A stretch of DNA of 64,000 nucleotides from positions 60,806-124,805 of the forward strand of contig CANFCK010000012.1 in NCBI GenBank assembly GCA_947445035.1, written 5' to 3'. Of this stretch, positions 35,820 to 44,675 are shown piece after piece. Numbering within the stretch: position 1 is the first letter of the stretch; each line of letters begins with the position of its first letter. The position numbers and the translations under genes were made by a program. The notes beneath the pieces were generated by a model that saw only the letters and a list, made by a program, of their open reading frames with translations, did not search any database and was not told the DNA's origin. This stretch comes from Deltaproteobacteria bacterium. GTDB taxonomy: Bacteria; Myxococcota_A; UBA796; SXON01.

Positions 35820-37994
35820 CTACCCGCGGTGCCGAACCTCAGCGAGCCGCCGTGGGGCCGGCAACGGCAACCGGGGCCGCGGACGCGAGCCAAAGGGCTG
35901 GCGGGTGGCGGTCGCGAGCACCGTGTCCACCTCGATCGCCTCGAGGGGATGGGAGAAGTAGAACCCCTGGGCGTAGCCGCAGTGCAGGCCTGAAAGGTGG
36001 AGCCGTTGCTCTTCGCTCTCCACGCCTTCGGCCACCACCTCGAGCCCAAGCGCGTCCGCCAAAGTCAGGATGGCCTGCATGATCGCCTCGTCCTCGGCGT
36101 GGCCTGGAACCGACTGGGTGAACGTGCGGTCGATCTTGAGGCAGTCGATGGGGAAGCGGCGCAGGTAGCTGAGCGAGGAGTACCCCATGCCGAAGTCGTC
36201 CAGCAGCACGCGGACGCCAAGCGCGCGGATTCGGTGAAGGGTCTGGGCGGCGACCGCCGGGCTCTCCATCAGCACAGTCTCGGTGATCTCCAGCCCCAAG
36301 CGCCTCGGAGCAAGGCCCGTCGCTGCCAGAACCCGCTCGATCTCTTCGACGAAGCTGTCCTCGACAAACTGCCGCGGCGAGATGTTCACGCTCACCGTCA
36401 GCTCGGCGGTGTCGGGCTGGACGCGGGCGAGCTCGGCCATCCGGAGACAGGCGGTCCGCAAAACCCACGAGCCCAGCTCGTTGATGAGCCCAGTCTCCTC
36501 CGCGATGGGGATGAAGTCCGCCGGCGGCATCATGCGCCCGTCGGGGGTACGCCACCGAACCAAGGACTCAAAACCGACCAGAGATCCCTCGGGAAGACGC
36601 ACGATCGGTTGGTAGTGGACGACCAGCTCGCCCTCCCGGATCGCACGACGCAGCCCGTTTTCGAGGTCCAGCCGCTGCGCCACCTGGGCATGGTCGCGCT
36701 CGTTGAACACCTCGGTGCACCCCCGGCCGAGTCGTTTGGACCGATACATCGCGATGTCGGCGTTGCGGAGCACCTCGTCCGAGGTCACGCCGTCGCCGGT
36801 GTGGAAGACGATCCCGACGCTGGCCGACGCGTGGAGTTGGTCGGAGCCGAGCGTGAACGGGCGGGCGAGCGAGCGGTGGATGCGCGCGGCAAGCTCCTCG
36901 ACCTGAGCGTGCGAGTCCATGCGCTCCACGAGGAGGGCGAACTCATCCCCCCCAAAACGCGCAACGATGTCGGAGGGCCGGACGGTCATCCGCAGGCGCT
37001 GGGCTACCGCGACGAGCAGCCGGTCCCCGACGTGATGACCAAGCCCGTCGTTGACGACCTTGAAGCGGTCCAGGTCCAGGAAGAGCACCGCGCACCCGCG
37101 GTCCCCGGCCTCCGCGGAACGGGCCATCGCACCGCGCAGCCGTTCGACGAAGCTCGACCGATTGGCGAGGCCCGTCAGCCCGTCCGTGGTCGCGGCGCAT
37201 ACCAGGCGCGCCTCCGCGTTCCGTCGCTCGGTGATGTCGCCCTGCGAGCCGGCGATGCGAGTGGCGAGGCCCCCGGCGTTGCGGACGGCAAGGCCCCGCG
37301 TGCGCACCCAGCGCCAGCCACCGTCGGCATGAAGAATCCGGTGCTCGACTTCGAAGTGCGGGGCCTCCCCCCCCAGGTGGGCCTGAAGAAGCTCCCAGAC
37401 TTCGTCGCGATCGGACGGGTGTAAAAGTCCCAGCCACCCCTCGACCTCGTCGCCCACGTCCGCAAGCGAATACCCCAACATCGAATGCCAGCGCTCCGAC
37501 ACCACGAAGCGCCCCGCCACGATGTCCCAGTCCCACACGCCGTCGTTGGCCCCGGCCAACGCAAGGCGGTACCGCTCGCGCGTCTCTCGCAACTCGGCCT
37601 CGATTCGTGAACGCTCGATGGCATAGCGGAGCGATCGCCGCACCAGCTCCGCGGTGAAGCTGCGCTTGACCAGGTAGTCCTGGGCGCCGGCGGCCACCGC
37701 GGCCAGCGCGGTCTCTTGGTCGTCAATGCCGCTCTGGACCACGAAGGGCACGTGGGGCGCCGCCTCGTGACACCGCAGAAACGTCGCCAACTCGCGACTG
37801 TCATCCACACAAAGGTCAATGAGCGCGACGTCGACGCCCGGCTCCTTCAACAGCGCCACCGCCGCGGCGACAGAGGTCACGTGCGTGATGTCGAATGTAG
37901 ACAACAGCCATCCCAGGAGCTGCTCCGCCTCGGTGAGCGAGTCTTCGAGCAACAACAGACGAGGGCGCAAGGCGACAAGGGGGAGATCGGACAC
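35820..37994 (-). CDS. Response regulator with PAS, GGDEF and EAL domains
   Basis: 724 residues. REC domain (about 10-125) with phosphoacceptor D60 and the K of YLVKRS; PAS (about 140-260); GGDEF domain with intact RFGGDEF (about 280-430); EAL domain (about 450-700) with ESL in place of EAL, NISPRQ, DDFGMGYSS and KIDRTF. Both enzymatic activities could be retained. The REC domain implies control by a kinase; the histidine kinase gene immediately upstream on the same strand (gap about 48 bases) is a candidate. The hrpB gene follows after three bases. Confidence 0.92.
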   Translation of the reverse strand: MSDLPLVALRPRLLLLEDSLTEAEQLLGWLLSTFDITHVTSVAAAVALLKEPGVDVALIDLCVDDSRELATFLRCHEAAPHVPFVVQSGIDDQETALAAVAAGAQDYLVKRSFTAELVRRSLRYAIERSRIEAELRETRERYRLALAGANDGVWDWDIVAGRFVVSERWHSMLGYSLADVGDEVEGWLGLLHPSDRDEVWELLQAHLGGEAPHFEVEHRILHADGGWRWVRTRGLAVRNAGGLATRIAGSQGDITERRNAEARLVCAATTDGLTGLANRSSFVERLRGAMARSAEAGDRGCAVLFLDLDRFKVVNDGLGHHVGDRLLVAVAQRLRMTVRPSDIVARFGGDEFALLVERMDSHAQVEELAARIHRSLARPFTLGSDQLHASASVGIVFHTGDGVTSDEVLRNADIAMYRSKRLGRGCTEVFNERDHAQVAQRLDLENGLRRAIREGELVVHYQPIVRLPEGSLVGFESLVRWRTPDGRMMPPADFIPIAEETGLINELGSWVLRTACLRMAELARVQPDTAELTVSVNISPRQFVEDSFVEEIERVLAATGLAPRRLGLEITETVLMESPAVAAQTLHRIRALGVRVLLDDFGMGYSSLSYLRRFPIDCLKIDRTFTQSVPGHAEDEAIMQAILTLADALGLEVVAEGVESEEQRLHLSGLHCGYAQGFYFSHPLEAIEVDTVLATATRQPFGSRPRPRLPLPAPRRLAEVRHRG

Positions 37995-38042
37995 AGCGAG
38001 GCCGGGAAGTGCCTGAGATCTTCTCGCAGAACTCTTTACATG

Positions 38043-39182
38043 TCAAGGCTTACCGATCCGCTCCGTCAGCTCATCGACCGCCGACGTCGGGAGCCTGACC
38101 AAAAAGACGCTGCCGCCCCCTTCGGCGTCGACGACCCGAATGCTGCCCCCCACGCGCTCGACAACCTTCCGGCAGATGGCCAAGCCGAGGCCGTGCCCCG
38201 CCGGGGCGTCGGCACCCCCGAGGCGAGTGAGCGCACGAAAGATGGCTTCGCGGTCCTGAACCGGAATGCCAGGGCCGTGATCCCGGACCGCCAGCACCCA
38301 GGCCCGGTGGTCAAGTGTGGCCGACACCTGCACCCGCGGCGGATCACCCCCGTACCGGAGCGCGTTGGCGATGAGGTTCTGGAAGACCTGCCGCAGCTGG
38401 TGCGGGTGGATGCCCACCTCGGGGAGCGGGGTGCGCTCGATCGTTGCCCCGGACTCTTCCACCAGCGCCTGGAGCTGCGCCAAAACCTCGTCCAGCACCC
38501 GGTCGGCGCTCGAAACACCGGCAAGCTCCACCCGCCCGGCCACGGCAGCGAGCGCGCTGTCGACCTGCTCCTCGAGGCGCGCCGTGGCGTCGTAGAGCCG
38601 CGAGACCATCGCAGCGGCGCCCTCGCCGTTGGCTTGCGCAACACAAGCATCGAGCCTCTCCAGTAGCAGGCGGCTGGTGCGCAGCGGCTCGCGAAGGTCA
38701 TGCGCGACTTCGGCCAAGGAGCGCGAGGCGTCGGTAGGGCCTTGACGCAGGGCCGCCAGTTCCGCCTCCAAGGCGCGCACCCGGTCGCCCAAGACCTGCT
38801 CGGCGTCAGCGGTCGGCGCGGACGCTGGGGGCAGTCGCTCAACGAGCGCTGCGCACCCTTCCATGGTGTTGGCGAAGACATCCGCGACCCGCGCGTCGAG
38901 CACGGCCCGCAGCACGCCAGGCGCCGAGACATCGCCGAGCACATAGAGCGGAAGCTCGGGAAACCGGCGCCGCAACGTGCTGAGGAGCGCGGTCCCGTCC
39001 ACCCACGGCGTCTGGAGGGCCACCACCGCCTGGCTGAAGCCTCCCAACGTGAACGCCTCCGCGAAGGCCAACGCATCACAAGCCCCAACCGAGCCCGGGC
39101 GGAGCGCCGCGAAAAGCCGACAAAGCCCCTCTCCGCCCACGACGAGCAGCTTCGGCGACGAAGAAAGCGCGGGGAGGGCCAC
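38043..39182 (-). CDS. Sensor histidine kinase
   Basis: 379 residues from GTG 39182. The N-terminal part (about 1-125) resembles a receiver-like domain (LLVVGGEGLC, PLYVLGDVS) lacking an obvious phosphoacceptor Asp. A coiled-coil follows, then the H box EVAHDLREP with H161, N box NLIANALRYGG, G1 DHGPGI and G2 GHGLGLAI. No membrane segment is present, so it is cytoplasmic. A -10-like TACACT lies seven bases before the GTG with no RBS, suggesting a leaderless start; earlier in-frame codons overlap the DUF4139 gene. Confidence 0.87.
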   Translation of the reverse strand: MALPALSSSPKLLVVGGEGLCRLFAALRPGSVGACDALAFAEAFTLGGFSQAVVALQTPWVDGTALLSTLRRRFPELPLYVLGDVSAPGVLRAVLDARVADVFANTMEGCAALVERLPPASAPTADAEQVLGDRVRALEAELAALRQGPTDASRSLAEVAHDLREPLRTSRLLLERLDACVAQANGEGAAAMVSRLYDATARLEEQVDSALAAVAGRVELAGVSSADRVLDEVLAQLQALVEESGATIERTPLPEVGIHPHQLRQVFQNLIANALRYGGDPPRVQVSATLDHRAWVLAVRDHGPGIPVQDREAIFRALTRLGGADAPAGHGLGLAICRKVVERVGGSIRVVDAEGGGSVFLVRLPTSAVDELTERIGKP

Positions 39183-39211
39183 GAGCGCCAGTGTATCCGT
39201 GTCGGCTGGCC

Positions 39212-40891
39212 CTACAGCAACATCTCCAGCATTTGAGATTGCATCTCGCGCGGCGCGGTCACCGAGAAGCTCAACTCGATGGCCGCTTCGGCGCCGGCGG
39301 AGAGCGGCAGGTCCCAACAGAGCACGCCCGGCGCCCCATCCGGAGACGGCGTCGAGGGGATCGAGCTCTCGATCACGCTCACGCTGATCTTGTCGACCTG
39401 CGACACCGGGACCTGATCGGTGAGATGCACGGTCTGGGCGGTGCGCCCGAAGTTGTGCACGCTCGTCCGGAAGCGGACCGTGGTGCGCACGCGCCCGCCG
39501 ACGAGGTGCTCAACACGTCGCGACAGAAGCTGCCGGGTCACCCGCACCCGGTCCTCCACCCCGAAGCCCAGCATGAGCGGCTCGCCCGGCGCCACAGCCC
39601 CGATGACGGCGCTCCCGACGTAGTCTCCGCCCACGAAGCTCGCGACGGCCCCAGGCAAGAGCGGCGCATCGCCGGACCACGCGACCTGGGCGCTCCGGAA
39701 AACCTCCGGCGTCACCCGCGGCACGGTGGCCAACGCGAAGGTGGCCGGCGCCTCCTGGGACGTCAGCGGGATTCGGACCTCCGACCCGTCGCCGGCAATG
39801 CTCCGTCGCCCCTCGACCGGAAAGACTCGCGCCCCCGCCCCGCCGCTCTGCCCGTTCGCCACGACGAGTCCGTTGACGCCCGACCCGTGTTCGTCGAGCA
39901 CCCACGCGTTGACCGTGGGCGCCGCACCGCCCACCACCGGCGACGCCGTACTGAGCTGCACCGCCGCGTCCGTCCATGCTTCGCCGGTGTACTGGCGGAC
40001 GAGGGCGTGCGTCTCCAGGCGCACCATTCGGCTGTCCTCATCCATTCGCGCGCTGTACGCCGGCGTCCAGGAGGCACCGTGCACGCCGTAGCGGAGCGCG
40101 ATGGTGACCGGACCTGCCGCCTGCACGTCGAGGTCCACCCGCACGGTGAGCCCGGTGGCGCGCGGATCCTGGAGCTTCACCAGGAGCGGCTCCAACTTCT
40201 CGCCCAGCTCCTGCGCGAGGGTCTCTTGCTCACGCAGCTTGCTGGCAAGGTCCCGCTCGGTATCGCCGAGCCAGGTGTAGGTGGTCTTGACGACGTCGAG
40301 GCTCGGCGCGGCGCGAGACTCCCCCGCGCCGATCAAAAGCGCCCGGTCGAGGTAGGCGCGTTGCATCAGCAGCGCCTCGATGCGGTCGCGGACCCCGCCG
40401 AGGCGACCAGTGAGCTCCGCGGCGTCGGTGCGGACGAGGGTGATGCGCTCGGTCTCCTCGACGTCGCCGGTGCCAGAGACCAGCTCCACGCCCACCACGC
40501 GCGCCTTGCCCACACGAAGCTCTGAGGCGAGCGTGGCCGTGTCGATGCCGAGTGGGAGCCCTTCGAAACGAACGCGGTGGCTACCCGGCGACAGCTCGAC
40601 CATGCGCGACCGGGTCACGATGGCGCGGTCGCGAAGCACCACCACCTCACCCAGCGTCGAGTTCGGCTCCAGCGGAAGCGTGGGGGGGCGCGCCACCGTC
40701 TTGGGCGGCGCCGCGGAGGGGGACGGCGGCGCGGCAAGGGCCTCCTCCACGGAGTCCAGATCGAAGCTCAGCCGCATGCGGGCCTTGGCCTCCGCGGCGT
40801 AGTCGGTGGCGAACGCGAACGAGGCGAGGATGAGCAGGGGAGACTCCGAGGGAAGCCCACCAGACCGCCGGTTGCTCCGACGGTTCGTCAC
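39212..40891 (-). CDS. DUF4139/MuiA-like secreted protein
   Basis: 559 residues. Signal-peptide-like N-terminus (LLILASFAFA) and a Pro/Ala linker. An N-terminal VVVLRDRAIVTRSRMVELSP to LPLGIDTATL region is followed by a coiled coil, and a long DUF4139 domain contains YGVHGASWTPAYSARMD and a C-terminal VPVSQVDKISV-to-SFSVTAP segment. These are features of the mucoidy-inhibitor-A family of unknown function. The GTG start at 40891 is divergent from the thioredoxin-like lipoprotein gene. It probably shares a transcript with the kinase gene downstream (29 bases). Confidence 0.85.
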   Translation of the reverse strand: MTNRRSNRRSGGLPSESPLLILASFAFATDYAAEAKARMRLSFDLDSVEEALAAPPSPSAAPPKTVARPPTLPLEPNSTLGEVVVLRDRAIVTRSRMVELSPGSHRVRFEGLPLGIDTATLASELRVGKARVVGVELVSGTGDVEETERITLVRTDAAELTGRLGGVRDRIEALLMQRAYLDRALLIGAGESRAAPSLDVVKTTYTWLGDTERDLASKLREQETLAQELGEKLEPLLVKLQDPRATGLTVRVDLDVQAAGPVTIALRYGVHGASWTPAYSARMDEDSRMVRLETHALVRQYTGEAWTDAAVQLSTASPVVGGAAPTVNAWVLDEHGSGVNGLVVANGQSGGAGARVFPVEGRRSIAGDGSEVRIPLTSQEAPATFALATVPRVTPEVFRSAQVAWSGDAPLLPGAVASFVGGDYVGSAVIGAVAPGEPLMLGFGVEDRVRVTRQLLSRRVEHLVGGRVRTTVRFRTSVHNFGRTAQTVHLTDQVPVSQVDKISVSVIESSIPSTPSPDGAPGVLCWDLPLSAGAEAAIELSFSVTAPREMQSQMLEMLL

Positions 40892-40950
40892 CGATCGTCA
40901 CCCATGCGCGCACCTTTGCACTCGGTTGACCTCCGGCGGCCCGCCGATGG

Positions 40951-40959
40951 TGCTATCGT
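40951..40959 (+). promoter_or_regulatory. Extended -10 (TGCTATCGT)
   Basis: TG-C-TATCGT at 40951-40959, 26 bases before ATG 40986. TTGACC at 40926-40931 is 22 bases upstream, too far for an ideal -35, so the extended -10 probably drives expression. The TATCGT hexamer recurs before the vWA gene near 29.97 kb. Confidence 0.4.
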
Positions 40960-40985
40960 CCCCGGCAACCCCACCCGGAGCCCGC

Positions 40986-41819
40986 ATGCGCCTGTCCCTC
41001 TGTTTTCCTGTTCTCCTCTTCGGCTGCCTCGTCCCCGTCGACGGGATGACCCCCGATGACGAAGCGGACAACACCATCGACCCCGCGGCGGACGAGGATG
41101 GTGACGGGCTCACCAACGGCGATGAGGCCGAGCTGGGCACCGAGTACGATGAGGCCGACTCCGACGGCGACGGTTTTGACGACGGCGTCGAGGTCGAGGC
41201 TGGCACCAACCCCAACTTCGAATGGTCGCACACCTTCGAAGAGGGCGGCTACGCGGTCGGCAGCTGCCCGGTGGCCCCGGATGAAGACAACGCCGGCCCG
41301 ACGGGGAAGGGCTACAGCGGCGAGGACGCCTACCAGGAAGGCGACATCGTGGCGAACATCGCGATCGGCGGCATCGACATGTACGGCCAGGAAACCGCGC
41401 TCTACAGCTTTTGCGGCAACTACGTGCTCATCACCGAGTCTGCCGAGTGGTGCGGTCCATGTCAGAGCCTCGCCGCCGGCCTTGCCGAAGAGCAGGAATC
41501 GGTCCGGAAGAAGTACGACAACTTCACCATGTTCGAATTCCTGATCCAGGACAACTCCGGTGCCGCGCCATCCAAGAGCGTGCTGAAGCGGTGGAGCAAC
41601 AACTACACGCTCGAAGGCATCCCGGTCGTCGCCCCCGCAGACAACACCACCGACGACATCAACTACTGGCTGATGCCCGACGGCGGCATCCCCGCCGGAA
41701 CGCTGCTCGCGCCCGACATGACCGTCATCTGGTCCGGGGTCGATCACCCGGGCGAGTACAATCCTTCGGGCGCGGCCGCCATCAAGCTCGCCATCAAGAC
41801 CTACGAAGACAGCCTGTAG
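40986..41819 (+). CDS. Thioredoxin-like lipoprotein with Ca2+-type Asp repeats
   Basis: 277 residues. Lipobox LLFGC (C14). Residues about 30-80 hold thrombospondin type 3-like repeats (DEDGDGLTNGDE, DSDGDGFDDG). The C-terminal part is a thioredoxin fold with SAEWCGPC, active-site cysteines C156 and C159, and IPVVAPA as the cis-Pro region. An exported TlpA-like thiol oxidoreductase on a lipid anchor is likely. ATG 40986 gives the correct signal peptide. A strong hairpin follows the stop. Confidence 0.85.
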   Translation: MRLSLCFPVLLFGCLVPVDGMTPDDEADNTIDPAADEDGDGLTNGDEAELGTEYDEADSDGDGFDDGVEVEAGTNPNFEWSHTFEEGGYAVGSCPVAPDEDNAGPTGKGYSGEDAYQEGDIVANIAIGGIDMYGQETALYSFCGNYVLITESAEWCGPCQSLAAGLAEEQESVRKKYDNFTMFEFLIQDNSGAAPSKSVLKRWSNNYTLEGIPVVAPADNTTDDINYWLMPDGGIPAGTLLAPDMTVIWSGVDHPGEYNPSGAAAIKLAIKTYEDSL

Positions 41820-41825
41820 TCAACC

Positions 41826-41849
41826 AACCCTCACGTGAGCGTGAGGGTT
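41826..41849 (+). terminator. Stem-loop after the thioredoxin-like gene
   Basis: AACCCTCACG (41826-41835) pairs perfectly with CGTGAGGGTT (41840-41849) around a TGAG loop, seven bases after the stop codon, followed by a short T-rich tail. Good intrinsic-terminator candidate. Confidence 0.75.
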
Positions 41850-41871
41850 TGTGAGTTTGGCCACGGGGCGT

Positions 41872-41903
41872 GCATCCGGCCAACGACGGCCATTGCCGGA
41901 TGC
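41872..41903. promoter_or_regulatory. Inverted repeat upstream of the cysteine operon
   Basis: GCATCCGGC (41872-41880) and GCCGGATGC (41895-41903) form a perfect 9-bp dyad with a 14-base centre. It lies 40 bases before the cysteine synthase start and just ahead of a -10-like TACTTT (41916-41921). It may be an operator or an RNA hairpin controlling the operon. Confidence 0.5.
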
Positions 41904-41943
41904 GCGTCTCGGCCCTACTTTCCGACCGCGAAAGGGCGGGCTG

Positions 41944-42831
41944 TTGTTGGTTGATCGGATCGGAAACACACCCATGGTACGCCTGTGCCGGGTGGTGCAC
42001 GGACGGGTCGCGGACGCGGTCGAAGTCTGGGCGAAACTGGAGTCCTTCAACCCCAGCGGCTCCGTCAAGGACCGCGCGGCGTGGGGCATCATCGCCGAGG
42101 CGGAGCGCTCTGGTCGTGCCACGGGACGGACGCTCCTCGACTCTTCCTCCGGCAACACCGGGGTCGCCTACGGGATGATCGCCGCCGCCCGGGGCCATCG
42201 CCTGACGCTGTGCCTGCCAAAAAATGCCAACCTCGAACGGAGGAAGCTCCTGCGCGCGTTCGGCGTCGACGTCGTCGAGACCGACCCCCTCGAAGGCTCC
42301 GACGGCGCCATCCGTGCCGCTCAGGCGCTCGCCGCCGATCCCGCGTACCTGTACTTGGACCAATACAGCAACACTGAAAACTGGAAGGCCCACGTGCGAG
42401 GGACCGCCCCGGAAATCTGGGCTGATACATCTGGACGTATCACCCACTGGGTGGCGGGCCTCGGGACCACGGGTACGTTCGTCGGCACCAGCCGTGGCCT
42501 CCGTGGATTTGAACCTTCGATCAAATGTATCAGTGTTCAACCCGAGGCTCCGTTCCACGGGCTGGAGGGTCTAAAACACCTGGATTCGGCGATTGTTCCG
42601 GCGATTTGGGACGCGACACTCGCCGACGAGAACGTGCCCGCGCCCACCGAGGCCAGCATCGAGATGATGCAGCGATTGGCGCGCGAAGAGGGCATTCTAG
42701 CCGGCCCCAGCGGCGGTGCGGCGGTCTGGGCGGCGCTGGAGGTTGCCAGCCGCCTCACCACGGGCGTGGTCGTGACTCTCCTGCCCGACTCGGGTGAACG
42801 ATACCTGTCGGAGGCGCACCTGTGGGCTTGA
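41944..42831 (+). CDS. cysM: Cysteine synthase of the CysM type
   Basis: 295 residues. RIGNTPMVRL start, PLP lysine K42 in SGSVKDRA, phosphate-binding SSSGNTG near residue 68 and GLGTTGTFVG. A TTG start at 41944 is chosen because AAAGGG lies about 10 bases upstream and the family begins here; the longer frame runs through the hairpin region. The following genes (JAMM protease, ubiquitin-like carrier, E1-rhodanese) show that it probably uses a protein thiocarboxylate as sulfur donor, as mycobacterial CysM does with CysO, rather than free sulfide (inference from operon). Confidence 0.88.
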   Translation: MLVDRIGNTPMVRLCRVVHGRVADAVEVWAKLESFNPSGSVKDRAAWGIIAEAERSGRATGRTLLDSSSGNTGVAYGMIAAARGHRLTLCLPKNANLERRKLLRAFGVDVVETDPLEGSDGAIRAAQALAADPAYLYLDQYSNTENWKAHVRGTAPEIWADTSGRITHWVAGLGTTGTFVGTSRGLRGFEPSIKCISVQPEAPFHGLEGLKHLDSAIVPAIWDATLADENVPAPTEASIEMMQRLAREEGILAGPSGGAAVWAALEVASRLTTGVVVTLLPDSGERYLSEAHLWA

Positions 42832-43250
42832 GCATTGATACAAGCGCCAACACAGATATGTGTCGGCACGCCGAGGCTGGCTACCCCCACGAGGTCGTGG
42901 GGATCCTGGCGGGCTGCGCGTCCGAGGGCCGCATCACGCGCACACTGGCGCTCCACAACGAGCGCGCCGACAGCCCCGCCAACCGCTATCAGGTCAGCGG
43001 GTTGGCCGTCTTACGCGGGGAGTCGCTTTTGGAGGCCGAAGGCCTCGACATCCTGGGCTACTACCACTCCCACCCCGATCACCCGTCCGCCTACAGCGAC
43101 TATGACCGAGATCATGCCCTTCCAAACAGACGTTACGTGATTGTATCAGTTGTGTCAGGCCACGTTGCCACCACCCAGTCCTGGAGGCTGCGCGAGGACC
43201 GCTCAGCCATGGACGAAGAACCCCTCCACTTGGAAGCCCCATGCCCGTGA
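42822..43250 (+). CDS. JAMM/MPN metalloprotease (Mec-like)
   Basis: 142 residues. The JAMM zinc site is complete: E24 (PHEVVG), H82-S-H84, S92 and D95. Family knowledge: in the CysO pathway Mec hydrolyses the CysO-cysteine adduct to release cysteine; related JAMM proteins also trim C-terminal residues from sulfur carriers to expose Gly-Gly. GTG 42822 overlaps the end of the cysteine synthase gene by 10 bases (TTG 42828 is an alternative). The stop overlaps the carrier gene start. Confidence 0.9.
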   Translation: MGLSIDTSANTDMCRHAEAGYPHEVVGILAGCASEGRITRTLALHNERADSPANRYQVSGLAVLRGESLLEAEGLDILGYYHSHPDHPSAYSDYDRDHALPNRRYVIVSVVSGHVATTQSWRLREDRSAMDEEPLHLEAPCP

Positions 43251-43519
43251 TCCAGATTCCCTCCGCCCTCCGCAGCTTCACCGGCAATCAATCTCGAGTG
43301 GAGGTTCAGGGAACCACCGCGGGCGAGGCCTTGACGGCGCTTGCCACCGCCCATCCGACGCTGCGCAAGCACCTGTACACCGACGAGGGGCAACTCCGGA
43401 GCTTCGTCAACGTCTACAAGAACGACGAGGACATCCGCTTTCTTGGTCGCGACGCGACACCACTCGATAGTGGCGACACGCTGGTCATCGTGCCCTCGAT
43501 CGCCGGCGGCCGGGCGTGA
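43241..43519 (+). CDS. ThiS/MoaD-like sulfur carrier (CysO-like)
   Basis: 92 residues with a beta-grasp pattern and the ending TLVIVPSIAGGRA. The Gly-Gly at residues 89-90 is the thiocarboxylation site of these carriers, but two residues (Arg-Ala) follow, so it must be trimmed before activation. The JAMM protease encoded just upstream is the likely trimmer. It overlaps both neighbours (10 bases upstream, GTGA downstream). Confidence 0.9.
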   Translation: MPVIQIPSALRSFTGNQSRVEVQGTTAGEALTALATAHPTLRKHLYTDEGQLRSFVNVYKNDEDIRFLGRDATPLDSGDTLVIVPSIAGGRA

Positions 43520-44661
43520 TCCCGCTGACCAACGACGAGATCGCCCGGTACTCCCGCCACCTCATCCTCGGCGAGGTCGGCATCGAGGGGCAGACCCGGC
43601 TGAAGAACAGCTCGGTCCTGTGCGTGGGCACGGGCGGCCTCGGCTCTCCGCTTTTGCTGTACCTCGCCGCCGCCGGCGTCGGCCGCATCGGCATCGTGGA
43701 CTTTGACGTGGTTGATGCCTCCAACCTGCAGCGGCAGATCATCCACGGAACCTCGGGCGTCGGTCGGCCCAAGGTGCTCTCCGCGCGGGACCGTCTCGCC
43801 GACCTGAATCCACACGTGAGGGTGGAGCTTTTCGAGGAGCCGTTCACCTCTGACAACGCCCTCCGGATCGCCGCCGACTACGACGTGGTGGTGGACGGGA
43901 CCGACAACTTCCCCACGCGCTATCTGGTGAACGACGCGTGTGTGATCCTCGGGAAACCGAATGTCTACGGCTCGATCTTCAAGTTCGAGGGTCAGGCGTC
44001 GGTGTTCAACTACCAGGGCGGCCCCAATTACCGCGACCTGTACGCCGAACCCCCTCCCCCGGGGCTGGTCCCCTCCTGCGCGGAAGGGGGCGTGCTGGGT
44101 GTCCTCCCAGGGATCATCGGCACGATTCAGGCCACCGAGACCCTCAAGATCCTGCTGGGGATGGGCACGACCCTATCGGGAAGGCTCCTGCTCTTCGACG
44201 CCCTGGCAATGAGCTTCCGTGAGCTGAAGTTACGACGCGACCCGAGCGCGCCCACGATCGACAAGCTCATCGACTACGACCAGTTCTGCGGCGTGCCGAA
44301 GCGCTCTGGCTCCCGCGAAGAACACCCTGGGGCGGCCGGGCCTTTCCGGCGCATGAGCGTGCGCGAGGTCGCCGACAAACGCGCCTCGGGCTGGCGGCCG
44401 TTCGTGCTGGACGTGCGTGGCGGCGCAGAAGCCGCCATCGTCAAGTTCGACTGGGCGGAACTGCTCATCCCCCACACGGAGGTTGCCGGTCGACTCGCAG
44501 AGCTGCCTCGCGACCGGGAGATCCTCGTTCATTGCAAGCTCGGCGGACGCTCGGCGCAGGCGGCGCAGGTGCTGGCCGGCGCGGGCTTCGACGTGGTGAA
44601 CATGGAGGGCGGCATCGTCGCGTGGGCGAAAGAGATCGACGCGGGGATGCCGATCTACTGA
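43516..44661 (+). CDS. moeZ: MoeZ-type E1 adenylyltransferase/sulfurtransferase
   Basis: 381 residues. N-terminal ThiF/MoeB domain with the nucleotide loop GTGGLGSP (38-45), DGTDNFPTRY and a candidate catalytic Cys C188 (SCAEGG). C-terminal rhodanese domain with active-site C340 (HCKLGGRS) and LDVRGGAE. It should adenylate the carrier's C-terminal glycine and transfer sulfur to make the thiocarboxylate. The paired Cys-x-x-Cys zinc sites of E. coli MoeB were not seen. Confidence 0.92.
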   Translation: MIPLTNDEIARYSRHLILGEVGIEGQTRLKNSSVLCVGTGGLGSPLLLYLAAAGVGRIGIVDFDVVDASNLQRQIIHGTSGVGRPKVLSARDRLADLNPHVRVELFEEPFTSDNALRIAADYDVVVDGTDNFPTRYLVNDACVILGKPNVYGSIFKFEGQASVFNYQGGPNYRDLYAEPPPPGLVPSCAEGGVLGVLPGIIGTIQATETLKILLGMGTTLSGRLLLFDALAMSFRELKLRRDPSAPTIDKLIDYDQFCGVPKRSGSREEHPGAAGPFRRMSVREVADKRASGWRPFVLDVRGGAEAAIVKFDWAELLIPHTEVAGRLAELPRDREILVHCKLGGRSAQAAQVLAGAGFDVVNMEGGIVAWAKEIDAGMPIY

Positions 44662-44675
44662 GATAGACCGGCCAC

